Assembly: GCF_006539165.1 (NCBI RefSeq)
Contig: NZ_BJMM01000023.1
Coordinates: forward strand, 1 to 64,000
Direction: 5' to 3'
Length of the DNA: 64,000 nucleotides
Source of the DNA: Streptomyces cacaoi
GTDB taxonomy: Bacteria > Actinomycetota > Actinomycetes > Streptomycetales > Streptomycetaceae
Part shown: piece by piece, positions 48,438 to 57,099 of the stretch
How the letters are laid out: each line of letters opens with the position of its first letter
How positions within the stretch are numbered: position 1 is the first letter of the stretch
Translations under genes and position numbers: made by a program
The notes under the pieces: generated by a model
Told to the model about the DNA's origin: nothing
Seen by the model: the letters and a program-made list of their open reading frames with translations, nothing else
Databases searched by the model: none

Positions 48438-48552
48438 AACGGAGGGGAGTATTCCCAGCCACGCGACGTCCCCGTCAGTACGGACCGACAGGACCGGTCC
48501 CGGGGCGTCGGCCCGATCCGCGCGGTGCGATCTGGTGGAAGAGACCTCCGGC
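48438..48552 (+). promoter_or_regulatory. yybP-ykoY manganese riboswitch
   Basis: The conserved GGGGAGTA block (48444-48451) and the distal GAAGAGACC block (48538-48546) are present, closed by P1 pairing CGGAGG (48440-48445) with CCTCCG (48545-48550). This class senses Mn2+ and often controls TerC/MntP-type exporters. The 3' strand CCTCCGGC (48545-48552) can instead pair perfectly with GCCGGAGG (48569-48576), which contains the terC Shine-Dalgarno. Mn2+ would therefore free the ribosome-binding site by stabilising P1. Confidence 0.82.
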
Positions 48553-48582
48553 CCATGCTCGACAGCACGCCGGAGGACCTTC

Positions 48583-49644
48583 ATGGACGTTTCCATGGCT
48601 GTCTGGGCGCTGACCATCGTCGGTCTGTGCGCCCTGATCGCCGTCGACTTCTTCATCGGCGGCCGTAAACCGCACGAGGTCTCCCTCAAGGAGGCCGGCA
48701 TCTGGACCACCGTCTGGGTGGTGCTCGCCGTGCTCTTCGGGCTCGGCCTCTTCCTGTTCGAGGGCGGCGGCCCCTCGGGTGAGTTCTTCGCGGGCTTCAT
48801 CACCGAGAAGTCGCTGAGCGTCGACAACCTCTTCGTCTTCATCCTCATCATGGGGAAGTTCGCGGTCCCGACGGTCTACCAGCAGCGGGTGCTGATGGTG
48901 GGTGTCCTGATCGCGCTGGTGCTGCGCGGTCTGTTCATCGCCGCCGGCGCGGCCATGATCTCCGCCTTCTCCTGGGTCTTCTTCCTCTTCGGCGCGTTCC
49001 TGATCTGGACGGCCTGGAAGCTCATCAAGGAGGCGATGAGCGACGAGGAGGACGAGGAGTACGAAGAGAACCGGTTCTTGAAGATGGTCGAGCGGCGCTT
49101 CCCGTCGACCGACCGGTACCACGGCACCAAGCTGTTCGTCGTCGAGAACGGCAAGCGGCTGATGACGCCGATGCTCGTCGTGATGCTGGCGATCGGCACC
49201 ACCGATGTGCTCTTCGCGCTCGACTCGATCCCGGCCATCTTCGGCCTCACCCAGGACCCGTACATCGTCTTCACCGCCAACGCCTTCGCGCTGATGGGCC
49301 TGCGGCAGCTCTACTTCCTCATCGGCGGGCTGCTGAGGAAGCTGGTGCACCTGTCCTACGGGCTGTCGGTCATCCTCGGCTTCATCGGCGTCAAGCTCGT
49401 CCTCCACGCGCTGCACGAGACGGGTGTGCACGTGCCGGAGATCAGCATCCCGGTCTCGCTCGGCGTCATCTGCGGCGTCCTGGTCGTCACGACCGTCACC
49501 TCGCTGCTGGCCTCCCGCAAGCAGCGGGGGACGGGGGACGGCGCGGGCGGCGCGTCCGGCGACGGCGGCGAGCAGGACGAGCAGGCCGGACAGGACGCGG
49601 ACGGCTCGAAGAGCGTTGCGCGCAGGGCCGACATCGAGCCCTGA
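48583..49644 (+). CDS. terC: TerC-family membrane protein, probable Mn2+ exporter
   Basis: 353-residue polytopic protein. Conserved acidic membrane motifs are LCALIAVDFFIGGRKPHEVS, EKSLSVDNLFVFILIM and IGTTDVLFALDSIPAIFGLT, with about seven to nine helices. A charged cytoplasmic loop (SDEEDEEYEENRF) lies between helices, and the C-terminal ~45 residues are Gly/Asp/Gln-rich. The ATG at 48583 follows GGAGGA. TerC proteins (MeeF/MeeY, Alx) export manganese, consistent with the yybP-ykoY riboswitch directly upstream. Confidence 0.95.
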   Translation: MDVSMAVWALTIVGLCALIAVDFFIGGRKPHEVSLKEAGIWTTVWVVLAVLFGLGLFLFEGGGPSGEFFAGFITEKSLSVDNLFVFILIMGKFAVPTVYQQRVLMVGVLIALVLRGLFIAAGAAMISAFSWVFFLFGAFLIWTAWKLIKEAMSDEEDEEYEENRFLKMVERRFPSTDRYHGTKLFVVENGKRLMTPMLVVMLAIGTTDVLFALDSIPAIFGLTQDPYIVFTANAFALMGLRQLYFLIGGLLRKLVHLSYGLSVILGFIGVKLVLHALHETGVHVPEISIPVSLGVICGVLVVTTVTSLLASRKQRGTGDGAGGASGDGGEQDEQAGQDADGSKSVARRADIEP

Positions 49645-49725
49645 GCCGCCTCCCCGAACCTCCCGGTTCCGCCCCGGCACTCCTTCCGGTAGGGGGCGGG
49701 ACCGGGAGTCGTCCTTTCCACGGGT

Positions 49726-49753
49726 ACGCCCGCGGATGTCCCTCCGCGGGCGT
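49726..49753. terminator. Bidirectional stem-loop after terC
   Basis: A perfect 11-bp stem (49726-49736 with 49743-49753, 6-nt loop) sits between convergent terC and the phosphodiester glycosidase gene. Confidence 0.75.
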
Positions 49754-49775
49754 CCCTTCGCAGACGTCCGGCCGG

Positions 49776-52700
49776 CTACCGGGTCACGGTGACGCGGCGT
49801 TCCGCGCGTGCGCCGTTGACCAGCACGCTCAGCGTCACCGTGCCCGGCCGCAGCCCCGTGAGCGTGCCGGCGGCCGGGTCGAACACGGCGGTGCAGCGGC
49901 CCCGGGGGACGGCGCCGCGCACACACAGCCCCCGCGCGCCGGGCCAGTCCGCGCTCACCGGCCAGTCCACCGGGATCCGGCGGGCCTCGGCGCCCGCGCC
50001 CTGCCGCACCGTCGCGGACGCCTGCGCGCGCTCCCCGGCCCGGATGCGTCCGGGCGCCCGCAGGGTGAGCCCGTCCACGTGCGGACGGGTCTGCACGGAC
50101 AGCCAGTCGCCGTCCCGTCCCGGCCGGCCGCGGTCCACCCCGACGAGCGACCAGCCGGTGAACCCGCCCTCGCCGGGCGGTGCCGCCGGTGCCTTGCCGG
50201 AGTTGCCGTTCACCAGATACGGCACCCCGTCCACGTGCGAGGCGTCGAACACCCCGACGTGTCCGCCGATGAGCACCGCGCCCTTGCCCGAGCGGGCGCG
50301 GAACCGGGCGAGCCAGTCCTCCAGCAGATCGGCCTCGCGGCGGTCCGTCAGCCGGCTGCCGTGCTGCGGCGTCGGATCGCGGGGCGGCACATGCTGGAGG
50401 ACGGCCACCGAGCCGATCCGTGGATCCTTCGCGGCCTTCTCCAACTGCTGTTTGAGCCCCTTCAGTTGGTCCCATCCGCCGCCGCGCACCGTCAGCGAGG
50501 AGGTGTCCAGCGTCACGAAGCGGGTGCCGCGGTGGTCGAAGGTGCGGTGGGCCGGGCCGAACTCCTTGACGAAGTTGTCGATCGAACCGCCCATCACCTC
50601 GTGGTTGCCCGGCACGTAGTACCAGGGCACGGCGTCCCCCAGCTCCTCGCGCAGCAGCCGGTGCCCGAACGCCAGATCGGCGGGGGAGCCCTCGTCGACG
50701 AAGTCGCCGTTGACGACGACGAAGTCGGGCCGGGCCGCGCGGATCTCCCGCAGCGTGCGCCGCGCCTGGCGTACCGCCTCGCCGTCCGGTTCCCGCGCGA
50801 CGAACTGCGCGTCCGAGAGCACCGCGAACCGCCAGTCGCGGCCCGCGGTGTCCGCCGCGGTCGAGATCAGCGGATCGTGCGGGCGGCCCGCCGCCGGGAG
50901 TTCGACGTCGGGCGGGATCCGGGCGACGAGTTCGTCCAGCACGACCTCGCCGGAGTAGCGCGCGGACGGCCGTGTCTCGGCGAGATAGAAGCGGTGCAGC
51001 CGCAGCGGGTAGGCCACGCCCTCGGGCACCTCGAAGGTGATCCGACGCCAGCCCTCCCAGTCGATGTGCGGGCCGCGCAGCACCTGGTCGGTGCCGGCCG
51101 CGTCCTTGAGGTGCAGCGAGGGCCAGGCGCCCGAGCCGTCGCCCTTGAGCCACAGGGAGAAGGCACGTGGCTGGCCCTCGACGGTGACGTCCTCGGGCGG
51201 GCTGGCGTAGGCGGCGCGGGTGGCGGTCGACTCGGTGAAGTCGTAGCTCAGCTTCAGCCCGCCGCCCTCCTTGCCCGCGGGTTCCGGCGCGAGCGAGCCG
51301 CTCGCCCGGGCCGCGCTGAACTTCCAGTCGGCGGCGTCGTCGAAGCCGGCCACGGTCTTCTCGTGCAGGCCGACCGTGACCGCGAGCCGGGTGGTGTGCC
51401 CGCGCACGGTCGCGGTGACGATCCCGGAGGCCGTGTCCCGGCCCGGCCGCGCCCGCACCCGGAAGGTGCCCGAACCGTCGTCGGCCGGCGCGATGTCGAA
51501 CAGCGAACGGTCGTAGTCCAGCCGGGCGTCGGCCGGTTCGACGGGCGCGCTCGTGCCGTCCGCCGTGTACCCGACGAGCCCGAACGCCGAGGAGGCGTCG
51601 GCGTTCGGCAGCCCCACCCGCTCCCGGGTCGGCCGCACCCGGTCCAGCGCCCCCACGACGTGCAGCCGGGTCGAGCCGGTGGCCCCGGCGCGGTGGGCGC
51701 TCGCCCGTACGTCGCCGGTCCGCCGCGCGTGGAACACCCCGTCCGCGTCGACCCGTCCGGTGCCGGGCCGGTCGGTGCGCCAGCGGGGGCGCGGGTCGCC
51801 GTGCGCCGGGCCGTAGGTCTCGTCGTAGCCGGCCGCCGACAGCCTGCGGGTCAGGCCGGTGAAGACCCGTTCGGGGTGGCCGCCGGGCACGTTGTCCGCC
51901 GTCGGCGCGGTCCGCGCGTCCATGGCCGTGCCGACCCGGTAGCCGGTGAGCCGGCCCGAGCCGGCGGGGGCGGTGAGCGCGAGCCCGTTGGGCACCGGGC
52001 GCTGCGCCCCGTCGGAGGGCGCGTTCTCCAACCGCAGCCCGCGGGCGCCCGGTTCGCGGGCCAGCAGCGTGGACGAGCCGCCGCCGTCCAGGTTGAGCGC
52101 GTTCCAGGCGCCGAGCTTCTTCATCATCACGCCCAGCTCGGTCAGCGTCACACCGCCCGAGGCGGCCTGCCGGCCGTCGACCGACAGCACATGCATGGTG
52201 CCGCCGTCGCGGGAGAAGCCGACCGCGGTGCGCGGCGCCGTCTCGTTGTTCGGCTTGCCCTCCCAGTTCTGCGGCTTGCCGTCCACGACCAGCAGGCCCC
52301 GGCCGCCGACGGCCGTGCGCGGCAGCGGCGAACCGTCGTCGGTGCGCACCCGGTAGGCCGTCTCCACCCGGTCACCGGGACGGAGCGCGGCCAGCCGCCG
52401 CGCGCCCTCACCGCGGCCGAGCAGCGCCGTGACCCCGTCCGGCAGGGGCTCCTTGCCGGGCTTGCCGGTGGCGACGACCCTGCCGTCCTCCACGGTGACC
52501 TCGGTGGCGTCCGGATCGTGGTCGACGGTCATCGCGCGGTCCGCCTCGCCCCACTGCGAGTCGTAGACGCCGATGCCGTCGGCGGGCACGTTCGCCGCGT
52601 CCCGGCCGTCCAGCCGCGCCTTTCCGCCCGGCAGCGTGACGGTGCCCTCGAAGTACAGATCCAGCACCCGCCCGGCCGCCTCCGGGCCGATGCCGACGGC

Positions 52701-53351
52701 CTCGGAGGTGCCCGGCGCCGGCGAGTGGACGGGCCTGCCGTCGCGGACGCCCGGGCCGAGGGGCGCACCGGTCTCGTTGATGTCGAAGAAGTCCGCGTTG
52801 AGAGCGGCGACGGTGCGCCGGCCCTTCCCCGGGTCGTGCCGCTCGGCCAGCTCGCCGACGGTGTGCCGCTCGGAGACCTTGCCGGAGGACAGATAGTCGG
52901 CCCGGGCGCCCTTCCGGCCGCTGCCGAGCCGGAGACTGAGCGCGGAGGCCCGGAGGAACTTGCCGGGCTCCAGCCGCTCGAACGAGGTGAGTTCGGCACC
53001 CGGCGCGACGGGGCGGCTGGTGCGGGACAGCTCCATTCCGGCACCGGACGGCCCGGCCGCGCGCTGCTCCGGCCGTGCCGCCGCCTCCCGCTGCTGCGCC
53101 GTCGGCCGGTCCGGCCCCGGGACGGCGGTCGCGCCCGCGGGCAGCAGCCCGACGAGCAGCCCGGCGAGCGCCAGGGCGACGGCAGCCGGAAGGCGGCCCC
53201 GCGGACGCCGGGCGGCGCCGGAGCCTCCGCGGGCGCGAGCGGTGCGAGCGGCGTGGGCCTGTGCGGGGCGGGCGGGGCCCGGTGGCCGGGACGGGCCGTG
53301 GGGCCGGGGCGGTCTGTCGTGTACGTCGTCGGCTGGTCTCTCTGCGTCCAC
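49776..53351 (-). CDS. Secreted phosphodiester glycosidase / metallophosphoesterase fusion
   Basis: Large exported protein, about 1191 residues. After a basic Pro/Arg-rich leader and signal (AVALALAGLLVGLLPAGATA) comes a NAGPA-type phosphodiester glycosidase domain (~100-470: VAALNADFFDINETGAPLGP, RTAVGFSRDGGTMHVLSVDG, WNALNLDGGGSSTLLAR). Ig-like and carbohydrate-binding-like regions follow. A calcineurin-type phosphoesterase (~830-1090) has FAVLSDAQFVAREPDGE, DFVVVNGDFVDEG, YYVPGNHEVMGGS and VLQHVPPRDPTPQHGS. The start is uncertain: GTG at 53351 with GGGGGA just upstream, or GTG at 53363. Combined sugar-phosphate and phosphomonoester hydrolysis of cell-wall or environmental polymers is inferred. 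Confidence 0.88.
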   Translation of the reverse strand: MDAERPADDVHDRPPRPHGPSRPPGPARPAQAHAARTARARGGSGAARRPRGRLPAAVALALAGLLVGLLPAGATAVPGPDRPTAQQREAAARPEQRAAGPSGAGMELSRTSRPVAPGAELTSFERLEPGKFLRASALSLRLGSGRKGARADYLSSGKVSERHTVGELAERHDPGKGRRTVAALNADFFDINETGAPLGPGVRDGRPVHSPAPGTSEAVGIGPEAAGRVLDLYFEGTVTLPGGKARLDGRDAANVPADGIGVYDSQWGEADRAMTVDHDPDATEVTVEDGRVVATGKPGKEPLPDGVTALLGRGEGARRLAALRPGDRVETAYRVRTDDGSPLPRTAVGGRGLLVVDGKPQNWEGKPNNETAPRTAVGFSRDGGTMHVLSVDGRQAASGGVTLTELGVMMKKLGAWNALNLDGGGSSTLLAREPGARGLRLENAPSDGAQRPVPNGLALTAPAGSGRLTGYRVGTAMDARTAPTADNVPGGHPERVFTGLTRRLSAAGYDETYGPAHGDPRPRWRTDRPGTGRVDADGVFHARRTGDVRASAHRAGATGSTRLHVVGALDRVRPTRERVGLPNADASSAFGLVGYTADGTSAPVEPADARLDYDRSLFDIAPADDGSGTFRVRARPGRDTASGIVTATVRGHTTRLAVTVGLHEKTVAGFDDAADWKFSAARASGSLAPEPAGKEGGGLKLSYDFTESTATRAAYASPPEDVTVEGQPRAFSLWLKGDGSGAWPSLHLKDAAGTDQVLRGPHIDWEGWRRITFEVPEGVAYPLRLHRFYLAETRPSARYSGEVVLDELVARIPPDVELPAAGRPHDPLISTAADTAGRDWRFAVLSDAQFVAREPDGEAVRQARRTLREIRAARPDFVVVNGDFVDEGSPADLAFGHRLLREELGDAVPWYYVPGNHEVMGGSIDNFVKEFGPAHRTFDHRGTRFVTLDTSSLTVRGGGWDQLKGLKQQLEKAAKDPRIGSVAVLQHVPPRDPTPQHGSRLTDRREADLLEDWLARFRARSGKGAVLIGGHVGVFDASHVDGVPYLVNGNSGKAPAAPPGEGGFTGWSLVGVDRGRPGRDGDWLSVQTRPHVDGLTLRAPGRIRAGERAQASATVRQGAGAEARRIPVDWPVSADWPGARGLCVRGAVPRGRCTAVFDPAAGTLTGLRPGTVTLSVLVNGARAERRVTVTR

Positions 53352-53976
53352 TACGTCCCCCACAAGGAACCGGATCGGCGGTGGTCGAGGCGGTACGCCC
53401 GGGCACTCGGCACGGCCCGGGCGCTTCCCGGCGGGCCCCGGGCGACCCGGCGCGGCACGGATCAACTCGGGTCCGTCCTCCGGGTGTTCGGCGTGTTCGG
53501 GGCGCCCTGCGTGTTCGGCGTGTTCGACGGATGCGGGCTTCCGGGCTTCGGGTGTCGCGGGCTCGGGCTGTGCGGACCGTGCGTGCGCCTCCGGGCGGAC
53601 CGGGCGGCCCCGGACGGCCCGGGTGGTTCCGGCCGGTTCCCGGGACACCGGATGCTCCCGGCCGCCCCGGATATCGCCGCCGTTCCGGATGCCCCGGACC
53701 TCCGGTGCATGCCGGGTTTTACGGAACTGACCGAACTGACCGAACTGACGGAACTTCCGGTGCTTCCGGTCGTGCGCGGTGTTCCCGGGCCTTCCGGGTC
53801 TCCTGGTCCGCACCGTGCGTCGCGTGGCACAGCGTCCCAAGACGGACGGGCCCGCACCAGGGGGCCGAAGCGAACCCGAGGGAAACAACCGGTCGTTCCG
53901 GGACGTCCGTGAAGGGCAGCCGAAAGCCCCGCGTCCGAAGGGGAGTTCGGAGCGCGGGGCCCGGCCGGAGGGCCGC
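53352..53976. other. Intergenic region with short direct repeats
   Basis: 625 bp containing no supported gene. Three exact and several degenerate copies of the 9-bp unit GAACTGACC lie at 53723-53760. Short CTTCCGG/TTCCGG repeats flank them. One minus-strand frame is open through the region in phase with the phosphodiester glycosidase gene, but its content is repetitive and lacks a start signal. Confidence 0.5.
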
Positions 53977-54987
53977 TCAGCGGCGCGGCGTCCCGGTTCT
54001 GCGACGGATCAGCCATGTGCCGCCCGCAGCGGCGGCGAGCAGGGCACCGCACACACCGGCAGTGGTGGCGACGGCCGTGACGGGGCTCGCCGCGCTGCCG
54101 TCAGCGGCGACCGGCCGCGCGTCGGCCGCCCGGGCCCGGCCCTCGTCGGCCCGGGCGCCGACCCCGGCGTGCGCACTGCCGGACGCGCCGTCGCCGTTGT
54201 CGCCCGAGCCGTGGCTCTGCGGACCGAAGCCACCCGCCAGCCCCTTCCTGTCGTACGCCGAACCCGGCAGCTTGTCCGCGTACTCGCGGTGCACCCGCGC
54301 GTGGTACGTGCGCAGGTCCGTGCCCTCGGGCCCGACCGCCGCGCGGGCGTCCCGGTCGAGGGGGAGGATGCGGGTGCCCTCCTGGACGTACCACGCGTCG
54401 ATCTGCGGTTCGTGGAACACCGTGCCGCCCGGTGCCTTCTTCGCACCCTTGGCGGCGTACCGCGTCTCGTCGTCGCCCGTCGCGATGTTGACGACGCGCC
54501 AGCCGTGCGCCGTCCGCGCCGTGCTGACGCTCGCCCGCCGGCCGTCGGCAGCGACCGCCGTCGTCGCGTACGCCTCCGTGCCGGCGACGGGGGTGCGCTC
54601 CACCTTCGCGCCGCGAGCCGCCACGAACCCGGCCGAGAGGGTGCGCACCGGCACCGTCGTCCCGAGCAGCTTCGGTTGCGCCGCGGAGGCGCTGTGTCTG
54701 CCGCCGCGGGCGAAGAACCGGGCGAGGGTGCGCACCGTGGGGCCGTCGTCGGCCGCCGCGTGCGCGGCCTTCAGCGTGGCGGCCGACGGGGGCGCGGGAA
54801 CGGCGGGCGCGTCCGTACCGGCGGCGTGGGCCTGCGGGGCGAGCCCGAGCAGGGCGACGGTCAGGGCGCCGGCCGCGACACCGCGCAGGGCACGCGGGGA
54901 GCGCGGAGCGCGGGAAGTGCGCGGGGCGCGCGAGGGGCACGGGGCGCCCGGGGCGGTGCGGTGGCGGGGGGTGGGTCCGTCGGCCAT
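53977..54987 (-). CDS. Secreted protein with C-terminal membrane anchor, unknown function
   Basis: 336 residues, not assigned to a family. Signal peptide RGVAAGALTVALLGLAPQAHA. The mature domain (~60-250) has GTEAYATTAVAADGRRASVS, WRVVNIATGDDETRYAAKGA and FHEPQIDAWYVQEGTRILPL. A Gly/Asp/Ala-rich stalk leads to a C-terminal helix (AGVCGALLAAAAGGTWLI) and RRRTGTPRR, giving a surface protein held by its C-terminus; no LPXTG motif is seen. The ATG at 54987 follows GGAG by 10 bases. A GTG at 54996 would overlap the upstream stop (GTGA). It is probably co-expressed with the upstream cysteine protease. Confidence 0.82.
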   Translation of the reverse strand: MADGPTPRHRTAPGAPCPSRAPRTSRAPRSPRALRGVAAGALTVALLGLAPQAHAAGTDAPAVPAPPSAATLKAAHAAADDGPTVRTLARFFARGGRHSASAAQPKLLGTTVPVRTLSAGFVAARGAKVERTPVAGTEAYATTAVAADGRRASVSTARTAHGWRVVNIATGDDETRYAAKGAKKAPGGTVFHEPQIDAWYVQEGTRILPLDRDARAAVGPEGTDLRTYHARVHREYADKLPGSAYDRKGLAGGFGPQSHGSGDNGDGASGSAHAGVGARADEGRARAADARPVAADGSAASPVTAVATTAGVCGALLAAAAGGTWLIRRRTGTPRR

Positions 54988-54992
54988 GGTGC

Positions 54993-55619
54993 TCACGCTC
55001 CGATCCCGTAGAGCGAATGGGTCCAGGAGAACTGGTTGTTGGCGATGTACCAGTCGTGGGAGGCCCAGTTGTAGCGGTTGTTGGAGGGCCAGGGGTCGCC
55101 CCAGTAGACCCAGCCGTTGCTGTTGTCGTAGCCGTAGAGGACGTGCATGTGGCCGCCGCCGGAGCTCCACTGGATCCGGGTCTCGACCGGGCGTCCGGCG
55201 TCGATCTCGCCCTGCACCGTGCCGTAGCGCAGCCAGCCGGAGACGTAGCGGCCCGGGTTGATGCCCATCCAGTCGAACGCGTTCTGCACATTGCCGAGCG
55301 TGGCCTGGTTGTTGGGGCACGAGGAGCCCTGGCTGCGGCCGAACGCGGCGTTGCAGAAGGCGTTCTGGTCGTAGCCGCGGCCCAGGTAGGAGGCGATGGT
55401 GTTGCCGCCGGCGGCCCAGCACCAGTTGCTCAGCTCCTGCGCCTGCATACGGATGTCGAGGCGCTGGGCGGCCCGGGTGCCGTCCGTGGCCGGCCGGTCG
55501 GCGGGCGCCGCGGTCGCGAACGACACGGGGACGGCGAGCAGCACGGCCGCGAGCGCCGCGACGGTGAGCCGGCGCCGTCCCGCCCGTGGCACGCGACGGC
55601 GGAAGAAGCGTGGGGACAT
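54993..55619 (-). CDS. Secreted papain-like cysteine protease
   Basis: 208 residues. Signal peptide RLTVAALAAVLLAVPVSFATA. The mature enzyme (~55-208) has the papain-like active-site Cys in QELSNWCWAAGGNTIASYLG, His in IQWSSGGGHMHVLYGYDNS and an Asp in GWVYWGDPWPSNNR, matching the C39/C70-like papain-fold family. Two further Cys (FCNAAF, SSCPNN) may form a disulfide. Its stop lies 5 bp before the start of the anchored surface protein, so a two-gene operon is likely. Substrate unknown. Confidence 0.88.
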   Translation of the reverse strand: MSPRFFRRRVPRAGRRRLTVAALAAVLLAVPVSFATAAPADRPATDGTRAAQRLDIRMQAQELSNWCWAAGGNTIASYLGRGYDQNAFCNAAFGRSQGSSCPNNQATLGNVQNAFDWMGINPGRYVSGWLRYGTVQGEIDAGRPVETRIQWSSGGGHMHVLYGYDNSNGWVYWGDPWPSNNRYNWASHDWYIANNQFSWTHSLYGIGA

Positions 55620-55808
55620 GGCGTTCCTCCCGAGGGAACGAGAAGTGCGGAGGAGCGCATCCGGATGCGATGACGACGAGCATCAACAGTTGTCGGGGCC
55701 CGGTCAACACGCTTCAATACGTCGGGAAGAGCCCTGTGAACACCCGGGTCCGTATGTGAACGCGCCCGGCACACCGGCTGGTCGGAGGCGGCGGAGCGAG
55801 GGGGACCT

Positions 55809-56783
55809 GTGAACGTTCACACCGGGATGCCCGACACCACGGAGCCGCCCCCGGCGGTCGGCCGGCGCCCGCCGTCCGCCGAACTCGCCCGGCTGCTGCG
55901 CACGGGGCCCTTCCACGCGGCGCTGCGTGCCGCGATCCGCGCCCGGGGGCTCGCCCTCCACCGGGTCCGGCACAAGCTCGCCGAGCGGGGCGTCACCGTC
56001 GGCGTCACCAGCCTGAGCTACTGGCAGCAGGGCGCACGCCGCCCCGCGCGCTCCGAATCGCTGCGCGCCGTCCGGGCGTTGGAGGACGTGCTCGACCTGC
56101 CTCCGGGCGCGCTGCTGCGGCTGCTGGAGCCCGTCGAGAGCGCGGCCGAGCGCCCCGTGGGCCGCTCCTACCAGACGCTCGTCGAACAGGCCGATGTGCT
56201 CCGCTCCCTCCTCACGGAGCTGGGCGCGCCCCTGGACGGCGGGCTGCACACCCTGGACCACTGGGAACGGGTCCGGCTCGGCGCCCGCCGGGAACTGCTG
56301 GCCCGCTCCTCCCAGCAGGCCGTCGGCGCGCACCGGGAGGGAGTCGACCGGTATCTGGCCATCCACCACGGCGACGCCGGCTGTGTACCGGAGCTGGTAC
56401 GGGTGCGCGCCGACGAGAACTGCCGCGTGGGGCGGGTGCGCTGGCGGCCGGGCGTCCCCGTCGTCGTCGCCGAGCTGCTGTTCGACACCCGGCTGCGGCC
56501 GGGGGAGACCTATGTGTTCGGCTACACCGTGCAGGACGGCACCGGCGGGGAGAGCCACGAGTACGTCCGGGGCTTCAGCTTCGGCGGCGGACGGTACGTC
56601 CTCCAGGTGGGCTTCGACACCGCGGCGCTCCCGGTCCGCTGCCGCAGCTTCACACGCGCCACCGCGTCCGCGCGGGACTGCGAGGAGCGGGAGCTGACGC
56701 TGAGCGGCGGCAACCGCACGGTGCATCTGGTGCGCGGCGACGCGGGCCCCGGCCTCCTCGGCATCGGCTGGGACTGGGAGTGA
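55809..56783 (+). CDS. Helix-turn-helix protein, XRE-like, uncharacterised
   Basis: 324 residues from the GTG at 55809, with GAGGGGG upstream. Residues ~28-100 form a Cro/XRE-like helical region (HRVRHKLAERGVTVGVTSLS, YWQQGARRPARSESLRAVRA, ALEDVLDLPPGALLRLLEPV). The C-terminal ~200 residues have no family I recognise: LLARSSQQAVGAHREGVDRY, then beta-strands VPVVVAELLFDTRLRPGETY and VQDGTGGESHEYVRGFSFGG. A regulator with a ligand- or protein-sensing domain is inferred. Divergent from the cysteine protease operon (189 bp), which it could control. Confidence 0.75.
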   Translation: MNVHTGMPDTTEPPPAVGRRPPSAELARLLRTGPFHAALRAAIRARGLALHRVRHKLAERGVTVGVTSLSYWQQGARRPARSESLRAVRALEDVLDLPPGALLRLLEPVESAAERPVGRSYQTLVEQADVLRSLLTELGAPLDGGLHTLDHWERVRLGARRELLARSSQQAVGAHREGVDRYLAIHHGDAGCVPELVRVRADENCRVGRVRWRPGVPVVVAELLFDTRLRPGETYVFGYTVQDGTGGESHEYVRGFSFGGGRYVLQVGFDTAALPVRCRSFTRATASARDCEERELTLSGGNRTVHLVRGDAGPGLLGIGWDWE

Positions 56784-57099
56784 CCGGGGAGCGCACGGCC
56801 GCCGGGCCGGGGCGTGAGCCCGTCCCACCCGAAGGGATGAACTCCCGGCCGGAACCGGCCTGTCCGGCCCGACCGGCCCCGGAGCGAACGGCACCGCAAT
56901 CGGCGACGAACGGGACCGCGCCGCGACAGAACGGGACCGCGCCCCTGGAAGAACGGGACCGCGACGCGACGGAACGGGATCGCGACGCGAAGGCAGGGGA
57001 CCGAACCGGACGGAAGCCACCGGCGACCGGAGGGAAGGGACCGGCGATCCGGCGGAAGGGCCGGTGGCAGGAGGGACGCCGCTCGGTGGCCGGCACTCC
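56784..57099. other. Intergenic region with 21-22-bp repeats
   Basis: 316 bp with no supported gene. It contains four copies of GAACGGGACCGCG (56908, 56929, 56951 and a variant at 56972) spaced 21-22 bp apart. Confidence 0.65.
56908..56984. repeat. Regularly spaced direct repeats GAACGGGACCGCG
   Basis: Three exact copies and one GAACGGGATCGCG variant start at 56908, 56929, 56951 and 56972. The 21-22-bp spacing is two turns of the DNA helix. Confidence 0.85.

Noticed and set aside
53363..53888. Longer N-terminus for the phosphodiester glycosidase (ATG-like start at 53888)
   Set aside because: The extension is repetitive, partly from 9-bp repeats, and would place the signal peptide about 220 residues inside the protein.
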